A stretch of DNA of 64,000 nt from Chryseobacterium daecheongense. Lineage in GTDB: Bacteria > Bacteroidota > Bacteroidia > Flavobacteriales > Weeksellaceae. The stretch covers positions 372,001 to 436,000 of the forward strand of contig CP115858.1 of assembly GCA_027920525.1 (NCBI GenBank), in the 5' to 3' direction. Each line of letters begins with the position of its first letter. Position 1 is the first letter of the stretch. Shown piece after piece: positions 56,067-64,000 of the stretch. Below the pieces are notes generated by a model. The model saw only the letters and a list, made by a program, of their open reading frames with translations. It was not told the DNA's origin and did not search any database. Position numbers and translations under genes: made by a program.

Positions 56067-57236
56067 ATGACTTATAATTTCGACGAAATAATCTCCAGAC
56101 GAGGCACCAATTCCATCAAATGGGATTCTGTGGCAGATGATAATGTGCTCCCTATGTGGGTGGCTGATATGGACTTTAAAACACCTCCTGAAATCATAAA
56201 TGCTCTTTCACGGAAAGCTGAACAGGGAATGTTTGGATATAGCTTTACTCCCCAGGCACTGTATGATGCAATTATCAGTTGGTGGGAAACAAGTCATGAG
56301 GTCAGTTTAAAAAAAGAATGGCTGCTTCCTGTTCCGGGAATGATTCCGGTAATTTCTGCTATTGTAAGAACATACCTTCAGCCGGGAGATCATATTATAG
56401 TACAATCACCGGTATACAACCATTTTTTTATATTGATTGAAAATTGCGGATGCCATGCGGTTGAAAATCATCTGATGTACGAAAACGGAAACTATCAGAT
56501 TGATTTTGAAGACCTCGAAATGAAGGCTTCAGACCCTCAGAATAAAATGCTGCTGCTTTGTAGTCCCCACAACCCTGTAGGAAGAGTATGGACAAGACAG
56601 GAACTGGAAAAAATAGCTTCAATATGTTCGAGACATAATGTGATGGTTATCTCTGATGAAATTCACGCCGATATCGTGTATAAAGAAAACAAGCATGTGC
56701 CATTTCTTTCTGTAGCGGAAGATTATGATCTACTTTCTGTAACCTGCGGTTCTCCCTGTAAAACATTTAATTTGTCCAGCCTGCCTGTGTCATATGTTAT
56801 TACTAAAGATCAGGAGTTTAAAAAACAAATTTCAAAAATATTATCCGTACAGGAGACTTATGGTATCAATCCATTTGCGGCTGAAGCTTTAATTGCTGCC
56901 TATACACATGGAAGGGACTGGATGGAGGAATTAAAAGAATATTTGTATAATAATTATCTGTTTTTAAAAGATTTCTGCAAAGATCATTTACCCAATATAA
57001 CCATTGGCCCATTACAGGCGACCTACCTTGTATGGCTGGATTGCCGGATTTTGGGTAAAGGATCTGAAGAGCTTTCAAAACTCCTGTTTAAGGAAGAAAA
57101 ATTGTGGCTGAATCCGGGAACAATGTATGGCAGTTCCGGGGAAGGTTTTTTGCGAATGAACATTGCCTGTCCCAGAGAAGTTTTGGAAGAAGGTTTAAAA
57201 CGGTTTGAAAAATATATCAATAAGAAACGGGATTAA
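56067..57236 (+). CDS. MalY/PatB-type PLP-dependent C-S lyase, probable EgtE equivalent
   Basis: 389 residues of fold type I aminotransferase class I/II. The markers are WVADMDF near the N-terminus, SPHNPVG (166-172), Asp197 in SDEIH, the PLP Lys232 in SPCKTFNLSSL and an Arg-containing C-terminal region. PatB/MalY enzymes cleave C-S bonds of cysteine conjugates. It sits 4 bases after the importer gene, and the last step of ergothioneine synthesis is C-S cleavage of hercynylcysteine sulfoxide. I therefore infer that it does EgtE's job. Cystathionine beta-lyase activity is the alternative. Confidence 0.9.
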   Translation: MTYNFDEIISRRGTNSIKWDSVADDNVLPMWVADMDFKTPPEIINALSRKAEQGMFGYSFTPQALYDAIISWWETSHEVSLKKEWLLPVPGMIPVISAIVRTYLQPGDHIIVQSPVYNHFFILIENCGCHAVENHLMYENGNYQIDFEDLEMKASDPQNKMLLLCSPHNPVGRVWTRQELEKIASICSRHNVMVISDEIHADIVYKENKHVPFLSVAEDYDLLSVTCGSPCKTFNLSSLPVSYVITKDQEFKKQISKILSVQETYGINPFAAEALIAAYTHGRDWMEELKEYLYNNYLFLKDFCKDHLPNITIGPLQATYLVWLDCRILGKGSEELSKLLFKEEKLWLNPGTMYGSSGEGFLRMNIACPREVLEEGLKRFEKYINKKRD

Positions 57237-57252
57237 CTTATATTCCTATTTT

Positions 57253-57290
57253 AAAAGCCTTTCAATAATTCTGGAAGGCTTTTATTTTAT
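57253..57290 (+). terminator. Rho-independent terminator of the ergothioneine operon
   Basis: Stem AAAAGCCTT/AAGGCTTTT (57253-57261 and 57275-57283), extendable by a C-G and a wobble pair, then TATTTTAT. Confidence 0.82.
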
Positions 57291-57532
57291 AGATTTCTAT
57301 CGGCCTTTTCTTTTTTAAGTTGCTTCCATTTATTAATATTTACAATTAAAATAGGAACCAGAGCGATAGGAATCACGGCCAAAGCACTGAATTTGTGTTT
57401 GAATGTTAGAAAAAGATTACTAAAGAATAAAAGTGAAATAGCAATCATAAGCAAAATGGTTATTGCTTTTGAATTTTTTTCCTGATTAATGAGTTCCTCA
57501 TTGGTGTATTCTGTTATTGGTTTATTTTTCAT
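57287..57532 (-). CDS. Small two-span membrane protein
   Basis: 81 residues: a charged N-terminus (TNEELINQEKNSK), two membrane segments (about 23-43 and 48-66) and a Lys-rich C-terminus. Such proteins are common in Bacteroidota and have no known function. Its 3' end meets the terminator of the ergothioneine operon. Confidence 0.7.
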   Translation of the reverse strand: MKNKPITEYTNEELINQEKNSKAITILLMIAISLLFFSNLFLTFKHKFSALAVIPIALVPILIVNINKWKQLKKEKADRNL

Positions 57533-57592
57533 GTTATTTTTGTTGATGACTTCAAGGTTATTAATTTTTCCAACCGGTGCGGTCGCTGTATT

Positions 57593-58279
57593 TTATAAAT
57601 TAAGATTGATAAAGTTGGCCAGCATCTTCGTATTATTTCCGTAATGATGGTTTCCCGGAATATGTTTCATCTTATAATTACTACCCAGCTTTATTTCATA
57701 ATACGGAAAATGGGCAAATTCAAAATCACTTACAATAAGCAGTACGGGAGCTGTTCCCATTTTGTTGATCTCCGGGATGACCTGTAAACTTCCTTTGGGC
57801 TCAACTCCAAAATATTCATCCAGGTGAATCTGAAAGTCATTGCTTTTGGAAGGCCCCATAATAAATACTTTTTGGATCTTGCTTTTCAGATCAGGAGTAA
57901 AACGGTTATATACAAATGGAGTTACATCAGCACCAAATGAAAACCCAAGAAGAACTACTTTTTGATTTTTCCGTCCCTGCAATTGCTGGTTGATGTAATT
58001 CTCTATATCTCCGGAAGTTTGTTCCGGTGTTTTTTTATTCCAGAAGTAAGCCTTCGTGTCCAAAGCAAACACATCATACCCTAATTTGTGGAGATCTGTA
58101 CCCAGGCCTTTTGTAAAAGTATTAAAGCCGGCGTCGCCACTGATGTAAAAGATAACAGGTTTGTCGGTGTTTGAATTCCATTCCGTTATTTTGAAGTCAT
58201 TATCTTTTTGACAGCCTGAAAAAATGGTCAGTAGGGATAATGATAGGAGATTGCCGAATTTTCGTAGTCTATTCTTCAT
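57593..58279 (-). CDS. AcvB/VirJ-like lipoprotein hydrolase
   Basis: 228 residues with a lipoprotein signal (lipid-anchored Cys23) and the VirJ pattern: FYISGDAGFN, nucleophile Ser114 in GFSFGADVTPF and a late HHYGN His. AcvB/AtvA of rhizobia hydrolyse lysyl-phosphatidylglycerol made by the adjacent LpiA/MprF. Here too the gene overlaps the mprF-like gene, by 11 bases, on the same strand. The likely job is removal of aminoacyl groups from phosphatidylglycerol in the periplasm. Confidence 0.88.
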   Translation of the reverse strand: MKNRLRKFGNLLSLSLLTIFSGCQKDNDFKITEWNSNTDKPVIFYISGDAGFNTFTKGLGTDLHKLGYDVFALDTKAYFWNKKTPEQTSGDIENYINQQLQGRKNQKVVLLGFSFGADVTPFVYNRFTPDLKSKIQKVFIMGPSKSNDFQIHLDEYFGVEPKGSLQVIPEINKMGTAPVLLIVSDFEFAHFPYYEIKLGSNYKMKHIPGNHHYGNNTKMLANFINLNL

Positions 58280-60884
58280 TTTTCTGTGGTTTCATCACTT
58301 TATTTAATGCCGTTGGTATCTGGAGCAGTTCAAAATCACTGTTATAAACAAGATACTGATCTTCCCAGAGACTGGCATATTTCTCTTTAAAGTTTCGCAG
58401 TGTTTGATAATGTTTAAAGCTACCGACCCTCTGATATGCAAACTTCATGATATCCTCAGCCGTATTATGGGTCTGTTGTATCCCTGCCATTGGGGTCATT
58501 CCCATGTTTATGTATTTCAGGTTTTTGCTTTTGGCATATTCTACAAGTTTTACGATCAGTACATCAGTACTGCCGTTGGGAGCATCTTCAGTTTTTCTGA
58601 TCATATCATAGCTGCACTCGTCAGGAGCACAATGAGGAATTATATTCAGAAATGCAACGCATCGTCCGTTATTATCAGAAATGGTAATAAGATCCTGGTT
58701 TCTTACCGTATCGCGATCAAACATTCCCTCTGCAAAAACAATTTCCTTTTTATCAAATTCCCTGAGCCATTCATCAGAAACACTTTGGATCTGGTCTATG
58801 GTTTTATCATCCTGAGGTGCATATCGTATTTCCGTGGTATAACCGGACTTTTCAACCGCATTGATGCCGTTCCTGATCGTCTTTTTATCTTTTCCTGTAA
58901 GCGTAAAACCTTCTGCATCCAGGATGGCATCCTGACCGATAAACAATTTTTGTTTTTTTAAGGGATTAAAATAAATAATACCACTTTCACTCACTCTGTA
59001 ATAGCAGGTTTTTAAATTGTTTTTCTTACAGAACAGATCGAATTCCCTGATCAGATCTGTTTTGTGATGTTCAGCGCATACGGGTTCTTCGAGAACAACT
59101 GCAAATCCATTCGCCGTACGAAAAGACACAACCCCATTAATTTCTTCAGAAAAATAAAACTCCTTTTCTTTGGCCAACTTAAAATAATCTAATGAAGATG
59201 TTCCGAATTCTTCTATCAGCTGTTTAGCGTTAATAGCATTTTCTTTCTCATCTTTCACGACCCAGGAATGAGTTTTGTAAAACGAAAGAATGAGCACCAA
59301 CCAGGAAATTACCCCAAGAATATAGTTAAGGTTCTGGAAATCCCGTGCAAATCCGGTAAGAGGGGTAAGTCCCGAATCTTTGAACAGCAGGAATGTGTAC
59401 AATGTATAATAAAGGGCTTCTTTCTTTGTAAAATCAATGCCGAAATGGGATTTACTGATAAAGTAAAAGCTGAAATAGTTGAAAATAAGGATAATGGTGA
59501 ATATTCCTAAAAACCAGCTGAAACCTCTTTGTAAAGAAACGATTTTAGTGGTAAAGATATACTCCTTTCTGCTGTACCAAAGAAGTCCCAAAGTAAATGC
59601 AGAAAATAAGGCCTCCTCATAATCAAGTGCTTTAGACAAATTAAAAATAATGGATACTATGGTGAGTGCTACTGCAAAATACCAGGCTCTTTTATATCCC
59701 CGGAAAAGATTAGCGGAGGTTACCAGCAGCAAGACTCCGGAAATGAGTGTGATCATTTTGGAAATATGGATCAGCTCCCAGGGCAGATACCCTTTCAGGA
59801 TGTGTAAACGATCCGTGAGGGCGGGAGTAATTACCGAAAGGATATTGATGATGCCCAATAAAAAAATCATAACTACAGGTAAAATACGGGCCAATAGTTT
59901 CCGTCCGCTCCATAGGTAAGCAAAAATCCCAAGAACCAATGGAATCCAGAATTCAAAAAAACGGTAGAGCAGAGTAATGCCTAAACCGTCAGTGTGGCTG
60001 TATCCGAAGTTCGTAAGAATATAGGTAAGCGAAAACTCCACGGCTCCCAAGCCACGGAGGAAAGGGGAGACGATCATCAGTAAAATCGAAACAACATACG
60101 ATATCGCTGCAGCAGAAAATGATGCCGGAACTCCGAAAGCATACATGGCAATCAGGAGATGGAAAACACCACAGAATTCAATAAGTACTGAAACTAAAAT
60201 AGTGATCCAGAAATACTTTCTGTCGATTTCATTATTGAATATCTCATCTATGGAAGCAATGAATTTAGGAAATTTCCGATCCAGAAACCGGTAGAGGGAA
60301 TTTTTCTTACGGAACGAAACGAATGCTGAATAACTGCCTAAAAGAATAGTCGCCAAGACAATAATCCCCACCCAGCTGTCATTGAAGCTTTTATTGATCA
60401 GGACTGCGTAAGCAATTAACGGGATTCCTACGATCATTACCGTTAGTAATCCTACAAATCCATAAATTGCACTTGCCTGATGGATCTTGGAGGATTTATA
60501 TCCTTTTGTTCTGATATTCCTGGGAAGGTATGCCAGCGAGCTTACACCTCCGGCAGGAAGAAATACACTAAGAAAGTTTCGTTTTAAAAATAAAACGGTG
60601 GCATCAGATATCCCTACATTCAGTTGGGTTGCACGAAAGCTCGTTACATACATTAAACCTTGGAGCAGGACATAAATCAGTGTTAAAAGTATACCTGTCA
60701 GAACCCAGCTTAATTTTGAGTTTTGCAATTGAGGGCCTATGGTTGCGAGTTCGTGTCTTTCACTGCGGAAAAATACGAAGGCCAGTAATAAAATAATAAC
60801 TGCCAGAACTTCTTTCCAACGAACCAGCCTGAAGATTTTTGAAAATTTTATGTTTTTCATATTCGTGATATAGAACCCTTTCAT
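58269..60884 (-). CDS. mprF: MprF-type aminoacyl-phosphatidylglycerol synthase/flippase
   Basis: 871 residues. The N-terminal ~530 residues are membrane segments (flippase part). The C-terminal ~330 residues are the DUF2156 aminoacyl transferase, with SVSDEWLREFDKKE, AFLNIIPH and KYINMGMTPMAG. It adds an amino acid from aminoacyl-tRNA, usually Lys or Ala, to phosphatidylglycerol and moves it outward, lowering surface negative charge and giving resistance to cationic peptides. An in-frame Met nine codons in (60860) is an alternative start. A minus-strand TATTTTTG at 60914-60921 is a plausible -7 box. The amino acid used cannot be read from the sequence. Confidence 0.93.
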   Translation of the reverse strand: MKGFYITNMKNIKFSKIFRLVRWKEVLAVIILLLAFVFFRSERHELATIGPQLQNSKLSWVLTGILLTLIYVLLQGLMYVTSFRATQLNVGISDATVLFLKRNFLSVFLPAGGVSSLAYLPRNIRTKGYKSSKIHQASAIYGFVGLLTVMIVGIPLIAYAVLINKSFNDSWVGIIVLATILLGSYSAFVSFRKKNSLYRFLDRKFPKFIASIDEIFNNEIDRKYFWITILVSVLIEFCGVFHLLIAMYAFGVPASFSAAAISYVVSILLMIVSPFLRGLGAVEFSLTYILTNFGYSHTDGLGITLLYRFFEFWIPLVLGIFAYLWSGRKLLARILPVVMIFLLGIINILSVITPALTDRLHILKGYLPWELIHISKMITLISGVLLLVTSANLFRGYKRAWYFAVALTIVSIIFNLSKALDYEEALFSAFTLGLLWYSRKEYIFTTKIVSLQRGFSWFLGIFTIILIFNYFSFYFISKSHFGIDFTKKEALYYTLYTFLLFKDSGLTPLTGFARDFQNLNYILGVISWLVLILSFYKTHSWVVKDEKENAINAKQLIEEFGTSSLDYFKLAKEKEFYFSEEINGVVSFRTANGFAVVLEEPVCAEHHKTDLIREFDLFCKKNNLKTCYYRVSESGIIYFNPLKKQKLFIGQDAILDAEGFTLTGKDKKTIRNGINAVEKSGYTTEIRYAPQDDKTIDQIQSVSDEWLREFDKKEIVFAEGMFDRDTVRNQDLITISDNNGRCVAFLNIIPHCAPDECSYDMIRKTEDAPNGSTDVLIVKLVEYAKSKNLKYINMGMTPMAGIQQTHNTAEDIMKFAYQRVGSFKHYQTLRNFKEKYASLWEDQYLVYNSDFELLQIPTALNKVMKPQKNEE

Positions 60885-60913
60885 GCATTTTTTACGCTGA
60901 AATGTCCTGAAAT

Positions 60914-60921
60914 CAAAAATA
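60914..60921 (-). promoter_or_regulatory. Candidate -7 box of the mprF operon
   Basis: Minus-strand TATTTTTG fits TAnnTTTG, 30 bases before the mprF start. No -33 box at the standard spacing is evident. Confidence 0.4.
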
Positions 60922-60977
60922 AATAAAAAACGTGTAGCAATTCACAGATATTTTACTTTATTTAAAGTAATCTGTTG

Positions 60978-61364
60978 TTAGTTCTGATAGCATTTCGGAC
61001 AGATTCCACTTACCACAAAATTGTAGCTTTTGGCAACAAAGTGTTTAGGGAGTGTTATTTCAGGAACCACATTTTCTATGCATGTTACAGACAAGCATTT
61101 TTCACAATTAAAGTGAATATGATTATGAGAGTGATCATTTTCTGTGCAATGATGGCATTTTGCGTAATTCACAACACCATCCACATTAACGATCTTATGG
61201 ATTTTTCCTTCCTCTTCAAGACGGTCGAGCACGCGGTAAGTGGTAACACGGTTGCACAGATCCCCGATTTTTTCCTGGATAGCGGTGTGAGATAATGCGC
61301 TGTCAGAGCTATTAATGATGTTTAATATTTCTGTTTTGGCCTGGGTGTTTCTGACTTGTTTCAT
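60978..61364 (-). CDS. zur: Fur-family zinc repressor, Zur-like
   Basis: 128 residues from the ATG at 61364; a longer frame from 61388 would begin inside the operator palindrome. The N-terminal winged helix (TTYRVLDRLEEEGKIHKI) reads DNA. The C-terminal half has a His-rich loop (CHHCTENDHSHNHIHF) and two CxxC sites (NCEKC and ICPKC), as in zinc-binding Fur relatives. Its divergent neighbours, a MerC-like protein and a COG0523 GTPase, are typical zinc-starvation genes, which argues for Zur and against Fur or PerR. Palindromes over its own promoter suggest autoregulation. Confidence 0.88.
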   Translation of the reverse strand: MKQVRNTQAKTEILNIINSSDSALSHTAIQEKIGDLCNRVTTYRVLDRLEEEGKIHKIVNVDGVVNYAKCHHCTENDHSHNHIHFNCEKCLSVTCIENVVPEITLPKHFVAKSYNFVVSGICPKCYQN

Positions 61365-61372
61365 GATTTTAT

Positions 61373-61387
61373 TGCAACTTTGTTGCA
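61373..61387. promoter_or_regulatory. Probable Zur operator 1
   Basis: A perfect palindrome TGCAAC-N3-GTTGCA just before the zur start. The same half-sites recur at 61412 and 63038. Confidence 0.7.
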
Positions 61388-61405
61388 TTAATTAAAATTA
61401 ATATC

Positions 61406-61426
61406 TACATTTGCAACAAAGTTACG
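61406..61426. promoter_or_regulatory. Overlapping divergent -7 boxes and probable Zur operator 2
   Basis: Plus-strand TACATTTG (61406-61413) and minus-strand TAACTTTG (61417-61424) both fit TAnnTTTG. The palindrome TGCAAC-N3-GTTACG (61412-61426) covers the end of the first and all of the second. Bound repressor would block both promoters at once. Confidence 0.65.
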
Positions 61427-61454
61427 ATAAGTATTTTAAACTTAAATATCATTT

Positions 61455-61793
61455 ATGAAATCAAAAATTTTAGATGCAGTAGGTATTTCCGCAGCGGTTT
61501 TATGCCTGATTCATTGTATTGTCTTTCCCTTACTGATGATCGTTCCCCTTGGAATATCCCACAATCCCTATATCGATCTGGCGTTTCTGCTCATCGGAGC
61601 CATCGTAGTTTATAGAGTCACGAAGAAAATCTCAAAAACATGGCTGAAATGGTGGTTTTGGATCTCCATTCTTTTAATCTCCGTGTCTGTATTGGTAGAC
61701 CTGATTTTTGAAATCCATATTCCTTTAATATATATTGGAGCTGCAGGTTTAATCGCAGGCCATATTTTCAATTTTAATAATCATCAACATTAA
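61455..61793 (+). CDS. MerC-like membrane protein
   Basis: 112 residues, about four membrane segments, with the MerC metal-site spacing Cys17-Leu-Ile-His20-Cys21 in the first segment and a His-rich C-terminus (NNHQH). MerC proteins carry Hg2+, but in Bacteroidota relatives next to Zur and COG0523 genes a role with zinc is more likely. It is 6 bases before the GTPase gene, with overlapping divergent promoters upstream. Confidence 0.87.
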   Translation: MKSKILDAVGISAAVLCLIHCIVFPLLMIVPLGISHNPYIDLAFLLIGAIVVYRVTKKISKTWLKWWFWISILLISVSVLVDLIFEIHIPLIYIGAAGLIAGHIFNFNNHQH

Positions 61794-61799
61794 CCTATT

Positions 61800-63002
61800 A
61801 TGGAGAATAAACTTCCCGTAACCGTGCTCAGCGGATTCCTTGGTGCCGGAAAAACGACATTACTGAATCATGTTTTACACAATAAAGATGGTTTAAAAGT
61901 AGCGGTGATCGTTAACGATATGAGTGAAATCAATATTGATGCACGCCTTGTAGAAAATCAGGGTACATTATCCCGTACAGAAGAGAAGCTGGTGGAAATG
62001 AGTAATGGCTGTATCTGCTGTACTCTTCGCGAAGATCTGATGATTGAAGTAGAACGGCTGGCAAAAGAGAAAAGATTTGATTATCTCTTAATTGAAAGCA
62101 CCGGTATCAGCGAGCCTGTTCCAGTAGCACAAACTTTTACCTATGCAGATGAGGAAAACGGGATTGATCTTTCCGCATTCAGCTATGTAGATACAATGGT
62201 TACCGTAGTGGATTGCTTTAATTTTTTTAAAGATTTTGGCTCGAACGAGTTATTAATGGACCGCGAGCTTACGGATATGGAAGGTGATTTCCGTACGATC
62301 GTAAACCTGCTGACGGATCAGATAGAGTTTGCCAATGTGATCATACTGAATAAGACGGATTTGGTCAACGCAGAAACGGTGGGCTTTTTAAAAGCAACCA
62401 TCGGAAAGTTGAATCCTGGTGCCAGAATTATTACCTCTGAATTTGGAAAAGTAGCTTCCGGGGAAATACTGAATACTCATTTATTTGACTTTGAAGAAGC
62501 CCAACAATCTGCCGGATGGCAGAAGGAGCTGGAAGCAGAACATCATACTCCGGAAACTGAAGAATATGGAATAGGATCATTTGTTTTCAGAAACAAAAAG
62601 CCATTCCATCCGATGAGGTTTTGGACCTATCTGAACGAACAATATCCGGAAGGTGCTTTACGGGCAAAAGGTTTATTCTGGCTTGCTTCACGTCCTGATG
62701 ACGCATTGAACTTTTCGCAGGCAGGCGGTTCTTTCCGTCTTGAAAAAGCAGGAGTATGGTGGTCCAGTATGCCTATGAGCAATAGAGTGCAGTACTCTTC
62801 ATTTCTGCAAAATCAGGAATTTATAGAAAGCCGGTGGGATAAAAACTGGGGGGACCGCATTAATGAATTGGTCTTTATCGGGCAGAATTTAGATCAGGAA
62901 AAGATGATGGCAGATCTGGAGTATTGTCTCTTAAACGGAGATGAAAAGAAAATGTTTGATGAATCTGTAATTTTTCAGGATCCTTTTCCGCAGAATATAT
63001 GA
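61800..63002 (+). CDS. COG0523 (CobW/ZigA-type) GTP-dependent metallochaperone
   Basis: 400 residues. The G domain shows P-loop GFLGAGKTT (12-20), the metal-binding GCICC (Cys71, Cys73, Cys74), ESTGISEP and the guanine motif NKTD. A CobW C-terminal domain follows. Family members under Zur control deliver zinc to client proteins during starvation. The gene follows merC within 6 bases and probably shares its Zur-regulated promoter. Confidence 0.93.
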   Translation: MENKLPVTVLSGFLGAGKTTLLNHVLHNKDGLKVAVIVNDMSEINIDARLVENQGTLSRTEEKLVEMSNGCICCTLREDLMIEVERLAKEKRFDYLLIESTGISEPVPVAQTFTYADEENGIDLSAFSYVDTMVTVVDCFNFFKDFGSNELLMDRELTDMEGDFRTIVNLLTDQIEFANVIILNKTDLVNAETVGFLKATIGKLNPGARIITSEFGKVASGEILNTHLFDFEEAQQSAGWQKELEAEHHTPETEEYGIGSFVFRNKKPFHPMRFWTYLNEQYPEGALRAKGLFWLASRPDDALNFSQAGGSFRLEKAGVWWSSMPMSNRVQYSSFLQNQEFIESRWDKNWGDRINELVFIGQNLDQEKMMADLEYCLLNGDEKKMFDESVIFQDPFPQNI

Positions 63003-63037
63003 TCAATTCTGTTAAAATTAAATTTACAATTAATTAA

Positions 63038-63052
63038 TGCAACATTGTTTCA
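63038..63052. promoter_or_regulatory. Probable Zur operator 3
   Basis: TGCAAC-N3-GTTTCA, one base off a perfect palindrome, lies 42 bases before the phosphatase ATG at 63094 and after the GTPase gene. It suggests that the phosphatase is also zinc-regulated. Confidence 0.55.
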
Positions 63053-63093
63053 TTATTAAATTTTAATTATATATATTGCATCGTGAAATGTTA

Positions 63094-64000
63094 ATGAAAA
63101 TGAACAGACGAAAGTTTCTAAAAAGTTCGGCATTGCTTTCCGGATTGTTTGCAATTAATCCGGTTAATGTTCTGGCCACCGAACCTTCTGTAAAGCCCAA
63201 ATCTTACAAAAAAGCTAAGAATATCATTTTTATGGTAAGTGATGGCATGAGTTCCGGAACACTGGCTTTAGCGAACCTATACTCCCAGAATATCCTTGGG
63301 AAAAGTGGAAACTGGATCAATTTATATAAAGAAAATAAAGTATCCAGAGCATTGATGGATACTGCCTCTGCGAGTTCAATTGTTACCGATTCTGCTGCTG
63401 CAAGCTCATCTTTCGGTGGTGGGTTCAGGGTAAAGAATGGCGTACTGAATATAGGCGCTAATGGTGAAAGATATGTTCCCATCTGGCAGAAATTTAAAAA
63501 AGCGGGAAAAAAAACAGGCTGTGTCACTACTGTAACCATTACCCATGCCACACCTGCCGGGTTTTGTATCAATTCAGCCAGCAGGAATGCCGAGCCTGAA
63601 ATTGCGGAAATGTATGCAGAAATAGGATTTGACGTGATGATGGGGGGAGGAGATGAATTTTTTAACTCCGCGAAAAGAGAAGACAAAAAAGATGTATACG
63701 GTTTGTATAAACAAAAAGGATATCAGATTCTAAAAAACCGTTCGGATCTGCAGAATATCGATAAAAGCAAACCGGTATTAGGAGTATTCAATACAGGAGC
63801 GCTACCTTATTCAATTGATAGGGCTAATATAGCAGCTTTACAGTCTACACCAACACTTGCTGAGATGGCAAAGACGGCAATAGACCAGATGAAAGATCAT
63901 AAAGAAGGTTTTGTGCTTCAGATTGAAGGAGGTAAGGTGGACTGGTCTGCACATGCAAATGATGTTGCGGCACTTATCCATGATCAGATTGCTTTCGAAG
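63094..64000 (+). CDS. Tat-exported alkaline phosphatase, 3' end outside the window
   Basis: 302 complete codons are visible before the window ends. The N-terminus MKMNRRKFLKSSALLSGLFA has a twin-arginine (Tat) signal motif, so the enzyme is exported folded. Active-site features of the PhoA superfamily are present: Asp in MVSDGMSSG (metal ligand), nucleophile Ser in VTDSAAASS, THATPAGF and EGGKVDWSAHAND. It releases phosphate from monoesters in the periplasm using zinc. ATGs at 63088 and 63100 are in-frame alternatives. A Zur-like palindrome lies just upstream. Confidence 0.93.
   Translation, partial: MKMNRRKFLKSSALLSGLFAINPVNVLATEPSVKPKSYKKAKNIIFMVSDGMSSGTLALANLYSQNILGKSGNWINLYKENKVSRALMDTASASSIVTDSAAASSSFGGGFRVKNGVLNIGANGERYVPIWQKFKKAGKKTGCVTTVTITHATPAGFCINSASRNAEPEIAEMYAEIGFDVMMGGGDEFFNSAKREDKKDVYGLYKQKGYQILKNRSDLQNIDKSKPVLGVFNTGALPYSIDRANIAALQSTPTLAEMAKTAIDQMKDHKEGFVLQIEGGKVDWSAHANDVAALIHDQIAFE

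Noticed and set aside
58404..58961. 185-residue plus-strand frame opposite mprF
   Set aside because: It is antisense to the conserved DUF2156 domain and has no recognisable motif.
61455..61793. Mercury resistance operon
   Set aside because: No merA, merT, merP or merR accompanies the MerC-like gene; its neighbours are zinc-response genes.
63204..63686. 160-residue minus-strand frame
   Set aside because: It is antisense to the alkaline phosphatase active-site region, which translates cleanly on the plus strand.

Overview
The window is a low-GC chromosomal segment from a Bacteroidota bacterium, most likely a Chryseobacterium-like member of the Flavobacteriia. Pointers are a type IX secretion (T9SS) C-terminal sorting domain, TAnnTTTG-type -7 promoter boxes, weak or absent Shine-Dalgarno sites and overall codon use. 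It contains no rRNA, tRNA, CRISPR array or insertion sequence that I can see.

Region 1 (1-34927, all plus strand) is the 3' part of a trans-acyltransferase polyketide synthase/non-ribosomal peptide synthetase (trans-AT PKS/NRPS) gene cluster; its 5' end lies before the window. Two giant proteins carry, in order: [..KR-ACP]-[KS1-ACP]-[KS2-DH-KR-ACP]-[KS3-DH-KR-ACP]-[KS4-DH-KR-ACP]-[KS5-dead DH-KR-cMT-ACP]-[KS6-DH-KR(Ser lost)-ACP]-[C-A-PCP-TE]. The gene break falls inside the DH of the KS3 module. The adenylation domain reads as cysteine-specific and the line ends in a thioesterase. Downstream follow the trans-acting parts: an AT-ER fusion, an AT-like protein with acyl-hydrolase features, a PksB-type metallo-hydrolase and an Sfp-type phosphopantetheinyl transferase. 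A ~90-bp intergenic element is present twice, on either side of the two AT genes. The expected product is a polyene acyl-cysteine compound of unknown structure.

Region 2 (34933-51090) is ordinary chromosomal content: polyphosphate kinase, a VOC protein, a class A beta-lactamase-like lipoprotein, two alpha/beta hydrolases, a cation/proton antiporter, a SnoaL-like protein, an NAD-dependent epimerase relative, a T9SS-exported protein, a TPR histidine kinase/LuxR response regulator pair, a DUF2306 membrane protein and a membrane-anchored AraC regulator.

Region 3 (51397-57236) is a compact five-gene operon. EgtD and EgtB (ergothioneine biosynthesis) are followed by a two-gene ABC importer of the OpuC/EgtUV type and a MalY/PatB-type C-S lyase that can supply the last (EgtE) step. 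The fused permease/substrate-binding protein has its binding domain circularly permuted.

Region 4 (57287-60884, minus strand) encodes a small membrane protein and an overlapping pair: an AcvB/VirJ-like lipoprotein hydrolase and an MprF-type aminoacyl-phosphatidylglycerol synthase/flippase. Region 5 (60978-64000) looks like a zinc-response locus. A Zur-like repressor is divergent from a MerC-like protein and a COG0523 (CobW/ZigA) GTPase, then a Tat-exported alkaline phosphatase cut by the window end. Three copies of a TGCAAC-N3-GTTGCA-like palindrome mark the control regions.
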